Source of the DNA: Chloroflexi bacterium UBA4733
Lineage (GTDB): Bacteria; Chloroflexota; UBA4733
DNA: 22,212 nucleotides
Reading direction: 5' to 3'
Assembly (NCBI GenBank): GCA_002404055.1
Contig: DHIZ01000036.1
Location: 1-22,212, forward strand
Made by a program: the position numbers and the translations under genes. Shown in pieces: positions 8,299 through 15,587 of this stretch. Within the stretch, counting starts at the first letter, position 1. Every line of letters begins with the position of its first letter. The notes under the pieces are model-generated. The model did no database searches and was not told where the DNA came from. It saw only the letters and a program-made list of their open reading frames with translations.

Positions 8299-8370
8299 TT
8301 CGGGATTCTGCGGGATTACTTCGCGATTCTGCGGGATTCTGCGGGATTACTTCGCGATTCTTCGCGATTC
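8299..8370 (+). repeat. Degenerate short tandem repeat
   Basis: About 70 bp built from 10-11-bp units of the form tgcgggattac/ttcgcgattc. The 23-bp block at 8308-8330 recurs at 8339-8361, a period of 31 bp. It lies in the noncoding gap between the ATP-binding remnant and the end of hemL. No function is evident; slipped-strand expansion is the simplest explanation. Confidence 0.8.
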
Positions 8371-8440
8371 GGTCCGTTGGGAACAGCCCGCATGGTCGTT
8401 GCACCGGCGCCTACAGCCTTCTCTCCGCTCGGGCTGGCGT

Positions 8441-9718
8441 TCACCCTGCCAGTGCCACCTCCGCCGCTTGCACCGTGGCTGCGATCACGTCGTCATCGTG
8501 CGCCAGCGATACGAAGGCGGCTTCGAAGGCGGATGGCGCCAGGAAGACACCCTGCTCCAACAGGCGGCGGTGGAAGCGGCGGAAGCGGTCGGTGTCGGAC
8601 TCCTGGGCCTCAGCGAAGGTGCGCACGGGGCCGGGATGGAAGAAGAGGCTGAGCATGCTGCCAGCACGGTTGATAGTGACGGGGACGCCGTGGCGCCGGG
8701 CAGCGGTTGCAAGGCCCGCTTCCAGAGCGGCCGACCGGCGTTCCAGCGTGGCGTAGGCATCCGGTTCCTGCAATGCCTTGAGCGTGGCGATGCCGGCAGC
8801 CATGGCCAGGGGATTGCCGGAAAGCGTGCCGGCCTGGTAGACCGGCCCGGCCGGCGCAATCTGCTGCATCAGGTCGGCGCGGCCGCCGTAGGCGCCGACC
8901 GGTAGTCCACCGCCGACAATCTTGCCCAGGCAGGTGAGGTCAGGCGTCACGCCGTAGCGCGTCTGCGCACCGCCATAGGCGACGCGGAAGCCGGTCATCA
9001 CTTCATCGAAGATCAGCAGCGCGCCTTCGCGGCGGGTGATGTTGCGCAGGCCGGCCAGGAAGCCAGGTTCCGGTAGCAAGACGCCGGCGTTGCCCACTAC
9101 CGGCTCCACGATCACGGCGGCCACGGCGCCGGGCTGGCGCGCGAAGACCGCTTCCACGGCGGCCAGGTCGTTGAACGGGACGCTGCTGGTGTGCTGCACG
9201 GCGGAGGCCGGCACGCCGGGGCTATCCGGCAGGCCCAGGGTCGCCACGCCGGAGCCGGCGCTGACCAGGAAGGCGTCGGCGTGGCCGTGGTAGCAACCGT
9301 CGAACTTAATAACGCCGGGGCGGCCGGTGGCGGCGCGGGCCAGGCGCAGCGCGCTCATCGTGGCTTCGGTGCCGGAGTTGACGAAGCGCACCTGCTCCAC
9401 GGAGGGCAGGGCCGCCGTGATCAGTTCTGCGAGCTCCACCTCCAGGGGGTTCGGTGCGCCATAGCTCCAGCCGCGTTCGACGGCGGCATGGAGGGCCGTC
9501 GCTACGCTTGCGGGAGCATGGCCCAGGATCAGCGGACCGTAGGCGCAGACGTAGTCGATGTAGCGCCGACCATCCACATCATAGAGATACGGCCCTTCGC
9601 CGCGCTGCACGAAGAAGGGCGTGCCGCCGACAGCGCGAAAGGCGCGCACCGGACTGTTGACGCCGCCTGGCAGTAACTGCTGGGCGCGCGCAAAGAGGGT
9701 CTCCGATAACGTTGGCAC
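8441..9718 (-). CDS. hemL: Glutamate-1-semialdehyde 2,1-aminomutase
   Basis: Converts glutamate-1-semialdehyde to 5-aminolevulinate, the committed precursor for haem and other tetrapyrroles in the C5 pathway. It is a cytoplasmic class III aminotransferase-fold enzyme using pyridoxal phosphate. Visible marks are [20 protein letters not shown], the phosphate/ring-binding aspartate in [12 protein letters not shown] (D238), and the cofactor lysine in [16 protein letters not shown] (K266). The GTG start at 9718 shares its first base with the stop of the upstream gene (TAGTG) and has ggagag five bases before it. This makes it far better than the in-frame start at 9748. The product is 425 residues, normal for the family. 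Tight coupling to the cobA-hemD gene places both in one tetrapyrrole operon. Confidence 0.95.
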   Translation of the reverse strand: MPTLSETLFARAQQLLPGGVNSPVRAFRAVGGTPFFVQRGEGPYLYDVDGRRYIDYVCAYGPLILGHAPASVATALHAAVERGWSYGAPNPLEVELAELITAALPSVEQVRFVNSGTEATMSALRLARAATGRPGVIKFDGCYHGHADAFLVSAGSGVATLGLPDSPGVPASAVQHTSSVPFNDLAAVEAVFARQPGAVAAVIVEPVVGNAGVLLPEPGFLAGLRNITRREGALLIFDEVMTGFRVAYGGAQTRYGVTPDLTCLGKIVGGGLPVGAYGGRADLMQQIAPAGPVYQAGTLSGNPLAMAAGIATLKALQEPDAYATLERRSAALEAGLATAARRHGVPVTINRAGSMLSLFFHPGPVRTFAEAQESDTDRFRRFHRRLLEQGVFLAPSAFEAAFVSLAHDDDVIAATVQAAEVALAG

Positions 9719-11307
9719 TATGTCTCTCCTGCGGCCGCCACGAACCACAAATGCAGCACCTGCACCAGGGCGGGAATGGTGTGTTCTGCGGCAACCACGT
9801 CAACCCGCAGCCCTGCCTCCTGCGCGGCTGCCGCTGTGACCGGGCCGATGCAGGCGATGACGGCGTTGCCCAGCGCTTCGGCAGGGCCGGCGTAGCCGGC
9901 ATGGCGGGTGAGGTCGGCAAAGTGGTGCATGGTGAGGCTGCTGGCGAAGGTGACGGCGTCGATGCCCTCTGCCAGGGCCGCGCGCAGTTGCGCTGCGTCG
10001 CCCTCGCCGGGAACAGTGTCGTAGACGGCGACTTGTTCGGCGATGATGCCGCGGGCCAAAAGTCCCTCCCGCAGTGCCGGGCGAGCCGCCGCCGCCAGCG
10101 CCAGCAGCACGCGCTCCCCAGGCTGCGCGGGGATGCCGGCCGCCAGTGCTTCACCGATGTATTCCTGCGGTCGGTAGGACACGCGCAGGCCCAGACGCTC
10201 CGCCTCGCGCGCCGTGGCCGGGCCGATCACGGCGATCTTGCGGTCAGCCAGGTCACCTAGGGGGCGACCCAACGCCAGGAGCCGCGCAATGGTCAGCGCC
10301 ACGCCGCTGCTGCTACTGAAGACGACCCAGGCGTAGCGATCCAGGTGTAAAAGCGCGTCATCAAGCTCCGGGGAGGCGGCGGGCGCAATGGCCAGCGCCG
10401 GCACTTCCACCGGAATGGCGCCGGCGGAGCGCAGTTGGTCCGCCAGTTCGCTGGCCTTCTCCCGGCTGCGGGTGACGAGGATGCGCTTGCCAAACAGCGG
10501 GTCCGTGTCGAACCAACGTAGGCGCTCTCGCAAGGCCACCACCTCGCCCACCACGATGATGGCCGGCGGGCGCAGTGGACGGACGCGGGCCGCCAACAGG
10601 GCCTCAATGCTGCCCAGTGTGCCGGTGACCGTCTCCTGCTCTGGGCGCGTACCCCAGCGGATCAGGGCGATCGGCGTCTCCGCAGCGCGGCCGGCCACCA
10701 GCAGGCTGCCGACAACCTCGGACAGGTTACCCACGCCCATCAGTAGCACCAGCGTATCGGCGGCGGCCAGCGCCTGCCAGTCCAGCGCACTCTCTGCTTT
10801 GCCGGGCTCTTCGTGGCCGGTGGCGATGGCGAGCGTGCTGGCCAGGCCGCGATGGGTCAGCGGGATGCCGGCGTAGGCGGGAACGGCCAGTGCGGAACTG
10901 ACGCCGGGCACAACTTCGAAGGGGATACCGGCGGCGCGCAATGCCTCCGCCTCTTCGCTGCCGCGACCGAAGAGGAAGGGATCCCCACCCTTCAAGCGCA
11001 CCACGACCTTACCCTGCCGCCCGTAGGCGACGAGCAAGGTGTTGATCTCCGTCTGAGTCAGCGTGTGTTGCCCGGCCTGCTTGCCGGCGTAGATGCGTTC
11101 GGCAGTGTCCGGCGCGAAGGCAAGCAAGGCAGGGTTGGCGAGGTAGTCGTAGATCACGACCTCGGCCGAGGCCAGGCAGTCGCGCCCTTTGATCGTCAGC
11201 AGCCCCGGATCGCCCGGCCCGGCGCCGACCAGATAGACTTTGCCTGACGTAGCGGGCTCCCCTCGGTTCACAGCAGGCTGTCGGCCGCCGCGTCTCCATG
11301 CTAGCAC
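9718..11307 (-). CDS. cobA-hemD: Uroporphyrinogen-III C-methyltransferase / uroporphyrinogen-III synthase fusion
   Basis: A two-domain tetrapyrrole enzyme. Residues about 22-265 are the SAM-dependent uroporphyrinogen-III methyltransferase, which forms precorrin-2 for sirohaem and cobalamin. Its motifs are [36 protein letters not shown] and [22 protein letters not shown]. Residues about 275-529 are uroporphyrinogen-III synthase, which closes the hydroxymethylbilane ring ([20 protein letters not shown], then [12 protein letters not shown] near the end). Fusions of these two activities are well known in bacteria. The start is uncertain: GTG at 11307 gives 529 residues, while GTG at 11271 begins just before the conserved domain. 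Neither has a strong ribosome site. The gene overlaps hemL by one base, so the two products should be made in concert. Confidence 0.93.
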   Translation of the reverse strand: MLAWRRGGRQPAVNRGEPATSGKVYLVGAGPGDPGLLTIKGRDCLASAEVVIYDYLANPALLAFAPDTAERIYAGKQAGQHTLTQTEINTLLVAYGRQGKVVVRLKGGDPFLFGRGSEEAEALRAAGIPFEVVPGVSSALAVPAYAGIPLTHRGLASTLAIATGHEEPGKAESALDWQALAAADTLVLLMGVGNLSEVVGSLLVAGRAAETPIALIRWGTRPEQETVTGTLGSIEALLAARVRPLRPPAIIVVGEVVALRERLRWFDTDPLFGKRILVTRSREKASELADQLRSAGAIPVEVPALAIAPAASPELDDALLHLDRYAWVVFSSSSGVALTIARLLALGRPLGDLADRKIAVIGPATAREAERLGLRVSYRPQEYIGEALAAGIPAQPGERVLLALAAAARPALREGLLARGIIAEQVAVYDTVPGEGDAAQLRAALAEGIDAVTFASSLTMHHFADLTRHAGYAGPAEALGNAVIACIGPVTAAAAQEAGLRVDVVAAEHTIPALVQVLHLWFVAAAGET

Positions 11308-11367
11308 CTGGGCCCCGAAGCTGGGTGGTGCATTCCGGCAAGTTGTGAACGCATTTGGGCCGGCACG

Positions 11368-11474
11368 CCCGGCGACTGAAGTCGCGGGCTAAAACGAGCG
11401 AAGCCCGCCTTCGCGGGCTGATTAGTCCGCGTAGGCGGACTTGGCAATGCTAGCCCGCGACTTCAGTCGCCGGG
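11368..11474. repeat. 107-bp palindromic element with cloverleaf folding potential
   Basis: A perfect 23-bp inverted repeat (11368-11390 and 11452-11474) encloses two further perfect hairpins. One is a 7-bp stem with loop cttc (11402-11419) and the other a 6-bp stem with loop gtag (11425-11440). Together they give a closed stem with two inner hairpins, like a cloverleaf. Each outer arm also contains its own 14-bp palindrome, gcgact-ga-agtcgc. It sits between queA and cobA-hemD, both on the minus strand. It looks like a dispersed REP- or MITE-type repeat rather than a simple terminator, because there is no T-run and the structure is too large. Transcribed, it could affect RNA stability or termination between the two genes. 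Confidence 0.85.
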
Positions 11475-11546
11475 GAAACTCCAGAATGCCCACCGCTCCC
11501 GTCTCGCCGTCCCCCGCCCGAATCACGTGACTATTGGTGGTCGCCC

Positions 11547-12569
11547 CTATTGAATCAACATGGCGTCGCCAAAGCTGTAGAAACGATAGCCGCTGCCGAC
11601 GGCTTCGGCATAGGCAGCCAGGACGTGCTCGCGTCCGGCGAAGGCGCTGACCAGCATCAACAGTGTCGAACGCGGCAAGTGGAAATTGGTCAGCAGCCCA
11701 TCGACTGCCTGGAACTGATAACCGGGCTTGATGAAGAGCGCGGTCTCGCCGCTGCCGGGCTGCAGCTCGCCAGTCTGTGCCGCCGATTCCAGTGTACGGC
11801 AGGTGGTCGTGCCGATGGCGATAATGCGCCGGCCGGCGCGGCGCGCGGCGTTGAGGCGCGACGACGTCTCCGGCGTCAGCGTGTACCACTCCGCGTGCAT
11901 CTGGTGATCGTCCACCGCCTCCGTGCGCACCGGCAGGAAGGTGCCGAGACCGACGTGCAGGGTGAGGCGCTCTACGGCGATCCCGCGCGCGTCCAGCGCC
12001 GCCAGCACCCCTGGCGTAAAGTGCAAGCCGGCGGTCGGCGCCGCGATGGAGCCTTCCGGCGCTGCATAGATGGTCTGGTAGCGCGCCGGATCGGCCAGAT
12101 GGGTGTGGATATACGGGGGCGTCGGCAGCTCACCCAACTGCGCCAGCGCCGCCGCCACCTCGCCGGACGGCGTCTGCAGGCGTACCTGCCGCAGCCCATC
12201 GTCGCGCACGGCCAGTACCTCGACGGTCAGTTGCCGCCTATCCTGCCCCACGACCACCCGGCCACCGGGCGGCAAGCCGGGGCGCGTCATCGCCAGCCAG
12301 TCATCACCGCCAAGCGGGCGCACGAGCAGCACTTCCGCTCGCCCACCGGTCGCCTTGCGCCCATGTAGCCGCGCCGGAATCACCTTGGAGTCGTTGACCA
12401 CCAGCACGTCATCCGGCTGCAGCAGGTCCGGTAGCTCGCGGAAGCGGTGATGCGCGATGGCGCCGGTCTGGCGGTTCAGTAGCAGCAGGCGGGAGGCGTC
12501 GCGCTCCGGCAGCGGCTCTTGGGCGATGCGGTCGGGCGGAAGGTCGTAATCGAAGTCGCTCACCAGCAT
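11547..12569 (-). CDS. queA: S-adenosylmethionine:tRNA ribosyltransferase-isomerase
   Basis: Transfers and isomerises the ribosyl part of SAM onto preQ1 at the wobble position of GUN tRNAs, giving epoxyqueuosine, the penultimate queuosine intermediate. The 340-residue protein has the family sequence throughout: SDFDYDLPPDRIAQEPLPER, DVLVVNDSKVIPARLHGRK, the internal GLHFTPGVL and VGLGTFLPVR, and near the C-terminus NFHLPRSTLLMLVSAFAG. The ATG at 12569 matches the usual start, although the ribosome site is weak. No other queuosine gene lies nearby. The palindromic element separates it from the tetrapyrrole genes downstream, so co-transcription with them is possible but not assured. Confidence 0.95.
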   Translation of the reverse strand: MLVSDFDYDLPPDRIAQEPLPERDASRLLLLNRQTGAIAHHRFRELPDLLQPDDVLVVNDSKVIPARLHGRKATGGRAEVLLVRPLGGDDWLAMTRPGLPPGGRVVVGQDRRQLTVEVLAVRDDGLRQVRLQTPSGEVAAALAQLGELPTPPYIHTHLADPARYQTIYAAPEGSIAAPTAGLHFTPGVLAALDARGIAVERLTLHVGLGTFLPVRTEAVDDHQMHAEWYTLTPETSSRLNAARRAGRRIIAIGTTTCRTLESAAQTGELQPGSGETALFIKPGYQFQAVDGLLTNFHLPRSTLLMLVSAFAGREHVLAAYAEAVGSGYRFYSFGDAMLIQ

Positions 12570-12648
12570 GGGGCACAGGCTACCACGAACAAGCCGGTGA
12601 GGGCGTATTGCCGGCGCTCCGGCTCTTTGTACTCATGCCCCGCCGGCG

Positions 12649-12665
12649 ACTGGTACGATACCAGT
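12649..12665. promoter_or_regulatory. Short palindrome between divergent queA and Uma2
   Basis: A perfect 7-bp inverted repeat with a 3-bp centre (actggta-cga-taccagt) lies in the 134-bp gap between queA and the second Uma2 gene, which diverge. It is 39 bp before the Uma2 start. The position and symmetry would suit an operator for a dimeric repressor, but no matching regulator or promoter elements are identifiable. Confidence 0.3.
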
Positions 12666-12703
12666 TCAGGATGTCAAGCTCCGCGTGCAAGAGGAGGTCG
12701 CCC

Positions 12704-13282
12704 GTGGGTTCCGCCCTCACAACAACCAGGCGCTACACTGTCGATGACCTTGACCAGTTTCCTGATGACGGCAAACTCCGGGAATTGGTCAACGGCGAGA
12801 TTGTGGAGTGGGACGCGCCGTCGTGGGAGCACGCCGCCCTGGAGGCGGAACTGACCAGCATTATTCGGAACTTTGTCCGCGAGCGTCGTCTCGGCACCGT
12901 CGGATGCGGCGAAGCGATGGTGCGCATCCTGGGCAGCGCGCATGATGCTCGTGGCAGCGACATTGAGTTCTGTCGCCGCGGGCGTAGTACGTGGGCCGAA
13001 GCCCGGCTGCCCGCCGCCTTGACGCCTCCGGATCTCGTGGTGGAGATCATTTCGCCGTCTGACCGGGCCGATCAGGTCATGGAAAAGGTGCACGACTGGC
13101 TGCGGGCGGGCGTGCAACTCCTCTGGTACATCAATCCAGAGACGGGAACCACGACGGTCTATCAGGGTGATCGAATCACCCACGTAACGGCGGACGCGGT
13201 GCTCGACGGTGGCGATGTCCTGCCGGGGTTCCAGATTCGCCTCGGCCAACTGCTGCAGGAGCTGCGCGCGGAGATGGTGTAA
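12704..13282 (+). CDS. Uma2 family (DUF820) endonuclease-like protein, copy A of a close pair
   Basis: A PD-(D/E)XK-fold Uma2 protein of 192 residues with the order TRRYTVDDLDQFPDD, ELVNGEIVEWD, RGSDIEFCRRG, PDLVVEIISPSDRADQVMEK and LLWYINPETG. The GTG at 12704 is the start. The strong site gaggagg lies six bases upstream, and it makes the protein exactly as long as the paralogue at 14990. The longer open frame to 12608 has no family sequence. Aligned by eye, the two copies differ at about 36 of 192 positions (near 81% identity), whereas the copy at 2298 is much more distant. It stands 219 bp before a binding-protein gene. The 13283-13501 gap shows only a loose -10-like TATGCT at 13469 and no firm promoter. 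Confidence 0.85.
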   Translation: MGSALTTTRRYTVDDLDQFPDDGKLRELVNGEIVEWDAPSWEHAALEAELTSIIRNFVRERRLGTVGCGEAMVRILGSAHDARGSDIEFCRRGRSTWAEARLPAALTPPDLVVEIISPSDRADQVMEKVHDWLRAGVQLLWYINPETGTTTVYQGDRITHVTADAVLDGGDVLPGFQIRLGQLLQELRAEMV

Positions 13283-13501
13283 GTCGTCATTGGCGCCTAC
13301 CTGGCGCTTGTCGAACGGCGTTCATGCTGCGGCCGATGGCAAGGCATTGGGCTCCCCCAGCAGTCCGATCTTCCGTAGTGGCGTCGGAACGGCTCAGGTG
13401 GCTGGCGGCTGGTTGGAGCGTCAGGCAGCGGTGGCGAAGCTGCCGGGTCGTCTGGGCAACACATATGGTATGCTAGGCCCGCACACGGCATCAGGACGGG
13501 G

Positions 13502-14965
13502 ATGGTAGGGATGCCTGGATACACCATTGGTCGACGAGCGGTCTTGCGCGCCTGCGCCGCGGGTGGGTTGCTCCTGGCGGCGCCGCTCCTCGCTGCCTGT
13601 GGCAGCACCGGCGCCAACGGCGCCTTGACGGCGACGATGGCGACGATGGCGACGACGGCAACGATGGCACCGGCGTCCAGCGTGGCACTCAGCGTGTCAA
13701 CCACAACGGGGAGCGCCAGCACTACCGCTCAGCCCGCATCCAGTGCCGCCGCCGCTCCGGCCGGCGCTCCAGGCGCCCTCAGCTTCTGGTCGATGGATGA
13801 CCCCACCACCGGCCAGCACTACAAGGCCTGGGTGCAGCGGATCAAGGACTTCAATGCCGCCAATCCAAAGTCCCCCGCCGCGATCGTGAACATGTCCTAC
13901 AGCAGCGTCAACACAAAACTGCCGGCGGTGGTCGCTGCCGGGACGCCGCCGAACGTTGCCGAGCAGGATCGCTACACCATCGCGGCCGGCGCCGCGCGCA
14001 GCTTGATGCAGGACATTTCGGCGCGTGCCAACACCGCCGGCATTAAAGGGGACGATCAGCAACCCTGGGCCTGGCAGGAAGTTGCCATCAAAGGCAAGCT
14101 CTACGGCCTGCCGACGGACACCGACAGCCGCATGGTCTTCTATAACGTCAACCAGTTGCAGCAGGTCGGCCTCGCCAAGACCACACCGAAGACGCTCGAC
14201 GACTATGCGCAGATCGCCCAGAAGCTCACCATCAAGCAGGGCGACAGCTTCAAGCAGATCGGCTTTCTGCCCTGGTACGACAACTGGGGCCTCTTCGGCT
14301 TCGGCTGGCTGTTCGGCGGTGCCTTCTACGATGAGCAGTCCGGCAAGGCCACCCTCGACGACCCCAAGAACATCGCGGCGCTGGACTGGCTCAACAATCA
14401 GGCCAAGCTCGTCGGCTATGACCCCGGCCAGGCGTTCATCAAGGCGCGCGGCGCGCAGGGCAATCTGTTTCAGTTTCAGGCGATCAGCACGTACTTCCAG
14501 GCCAGCGCCTCAGTGCATACTTACCTGGACACGTCCGGCCTGGACTGGGGCGTGTGGCCGCCCCCGCCGCCCCAGGGGATGGCTCACACCAGCACCTGGT
14601 CGGGGGGCTTCTGCGTCGTCCTGCCCGCCGGGGCGAAGGACCCAGACCCATCGTTCGACCTTATGCGTTACCTGTCGGACGCTCCTTGCCAGTTCCTGCT
14701 CGCCAAATTGGGCCTCAGCCTGCCAACGATCAAATCCGTGGCCAGCGACCCCTACTGGAATACCGTCGACCCGCGCGTGAAGCAGTTTGTGGATATCCTG
14801 CCCTACTCGCATAGCCGCCCGGCCATCCCGCAGATCAATCTGATGAATACCCAGCTCAATACGGCGCGCGCCGACGTGCTGAGCGGCAAGAAGGGCGCGG
14901 CGGAGGCGTTGCAGGAGGCGAACCAGCAGGTTAATCTGGCCATCCAACAGAACCGCACATCCTGA
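13502..14965 (+). CDS. Extracellular solute-binding protein, family 1 (lipoprotein), without permeases
   Basis: A 487-residue lipid-anchored binding protein of the sugar ABC-importer type. The signal has twin arginines (GRRAVLRACAAGG) and the lipobox LLAAC with Cys33, so Tat export is plausible. Residues about 34-95 are a low-complexity linker containing an Ala-Thr-Met repeat. The binding domain then shows LSFWSMDDPTTGQHYKAW, LPAVVAAGTPPNVAEQDRYT and GLPTDTDSRMVFYNVNQLQQ. An in-frame ATG at 13511 is an alternative start and would change little. The gene is bracketed by two near-duplicate Uma2 genes, the second beginning only 24 bp after the stop. A membrane histidine kinase follows that. No transport partner is adjacent, so it may serve a distant importer or the kinase. 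Confidence 0.92.
   Translation: MVGMPGYTIGRRAVLRACAAGGLLLAAPLLAACGSTGANGALTATMATMATTATMAPASSVALSVSTTTGSASTTAQPASSAAAAPAGAPGALSFWSMDDPTTGQHYKAWVQRIKDFNAANPKSPAAIVNMSYSSVNTKLPAVVAAGTPPNVAEQDRYTIAAGAARSLMQDISARANTAGIKGDDQQPWAWQEVAIKGKLYGLPTDTDSRMVFYNVNQLQQVGLAKTTPKTLDDYAQIAQKLTIKQGDSFKQIGFLPWYDNWGLFGFGWLFGGAFYDEQSGKATLDDPKNIAALDWLNNQAKLVGYDPGQAFIKARGAQGNLFQFQAISTYFQASASVHTYLDTSGLDWGVWPPPPPQGMAHTSTWSGGFCVVLPAGAKDPDPSFDLMRYLSDAPCQFLLAKLGLSLPTIKSVASDPYWNTVDPRVKQFVDILPYSHSRPAIPQINLMNTQLNTARADVLSGKKGAAEALQEANQQVNLAIQQNRTS
13631..13666 (+). repeat. In-frame 9-bp tandem repeat in the lipoprotein linker
   Basis: Four copies of a 9-bp unit (gcgacgatg with two single-base variants) encode Ala-Thr-Met three times and Ala-Thr-Thr once. 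They lie in the flexible segment just after the lipidated cysteine. Because the unit is a multiple of three, slippage would change linker length without breaking the frame. Confidence 0.85.
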
Positions 14966-14989
14966 TTTAGCGACACGAGGAGTGAGCTT

Positions 14990-15568
14990 ATGGTACTCTC
15001 GCTCGCACCAACCAGACGCTACACTGTTGATGACCTTGACCAGTTCCCCGACGACGACAAGCTGCGGGAGTTGGTGGACGGAAAGATTGTGGAGTGGGAC
15101 ATGCCATCGTGGGAGCACTCCACGCTGGAGGCGGAACTCGCACGGATCATCGGGAACTTTGTCCGCGAACACCGCCTCGGTCTCGTCGGCAGCGGCGAAG
15201 GCATGGTGCGAATCCTGGGCAGCGCCCATGATGCCCGCGGCAGTGACATTGAGTTCTGTCGCCGCGGCCGACGCAGCCGGGACGAGGCCCGGCTATCCGC
15301 CGCCTTGACGGCGCCGGATCTCGTGGTGGAGATCATTTCCCCCTCCGACCGTGCCGATCAGGTCCTGGAAAAGGTCCACGACTGGCTGCGGACCGGCGTG
15401 CAGCTCCTCTGGTACATCAATCCAGAGACGGGGACCACCACAGTCTATCAGGGCGATCATGTCACCCACGTGGCGGCCGACGAGGTGCTCGACGGTGGCG
15501 ACGTGCTGCCCGGCTTTCAGGTTCAAATCGGACGCCTGCTGCAGGAGCTGCGCGCGGAGATGGAATAG
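14990..15568 (+). CDS. Uma2 family (DUF820) endonuclease-like protein, copy B of a close pair
   Basis: A 192-residue Uma2 protein with the same motif order as copy A at 12704, including unchanged blocks such as RRYTVDDLDQFPDD, RILGSAHDARGSDIEFCRRG and QLLWYINPETGTTTVYQGD. ATG at 14990 has gaggag seven bases upstream. Differences from copy A are scattered, with a small cluster at the stretch after CRRGR, as expected of paralogues diverging under constraint rather than one decaying. It follows the binding-protein gene by 24 bp and precedes the hybrid kinase by 19 bp, so these three genes look like one transcription unit. The role of a nuclease-like protein in that unit is unknown. Confidence 0.85.
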   Translation: MVLSLAPTRRYTVDDLDQFPDDDKLRELVDGKIVEWDMPSWEHSTLEAELARIIGNFVREHRLGLVGSGEGMVRILGSAHDARGSDIEFCRRGRRSRDEARLSAALTAPDLVVEIISPSDRADQVLEKVHDWLRTGVQLLWYINPETGTTTVYQGDHVTHVAADEVLDGGDVLPGFQVQIGRLLQELRAEME

Positions 15569-15587
15569 GGCGCCACGGGCGGGGGCA

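Noticed and set aside
8299..8370. CRISPR-like array at the tandem repeat
   Set aside because: Units are 10-11 bp and contiguous, with no unique spacers and no cas genes.
11368..11474. tRNA gene or CRISPR repeat at the palindromic element
   Set aside because: The cloverleaf has a 23-bp closing stem, only two inner hairpins with 4-base loops, no anticodon arm and no CCA end. There is one copy and no spaced repeat series.
11523..11530. 8-bp palindrome tcacgtga downstream of queA as a regulatory site
   Set aside because: Too short to be meaningful, and it sits after the gene end rather than before a start.
15351..15587. N-terminal extension of the hybrid kinase
   Set aside because: It is an alternative-frame reading of Uma2 copy B, rich in Arg/Ser/Cys. 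The real kinase start is the ATG at 15588.
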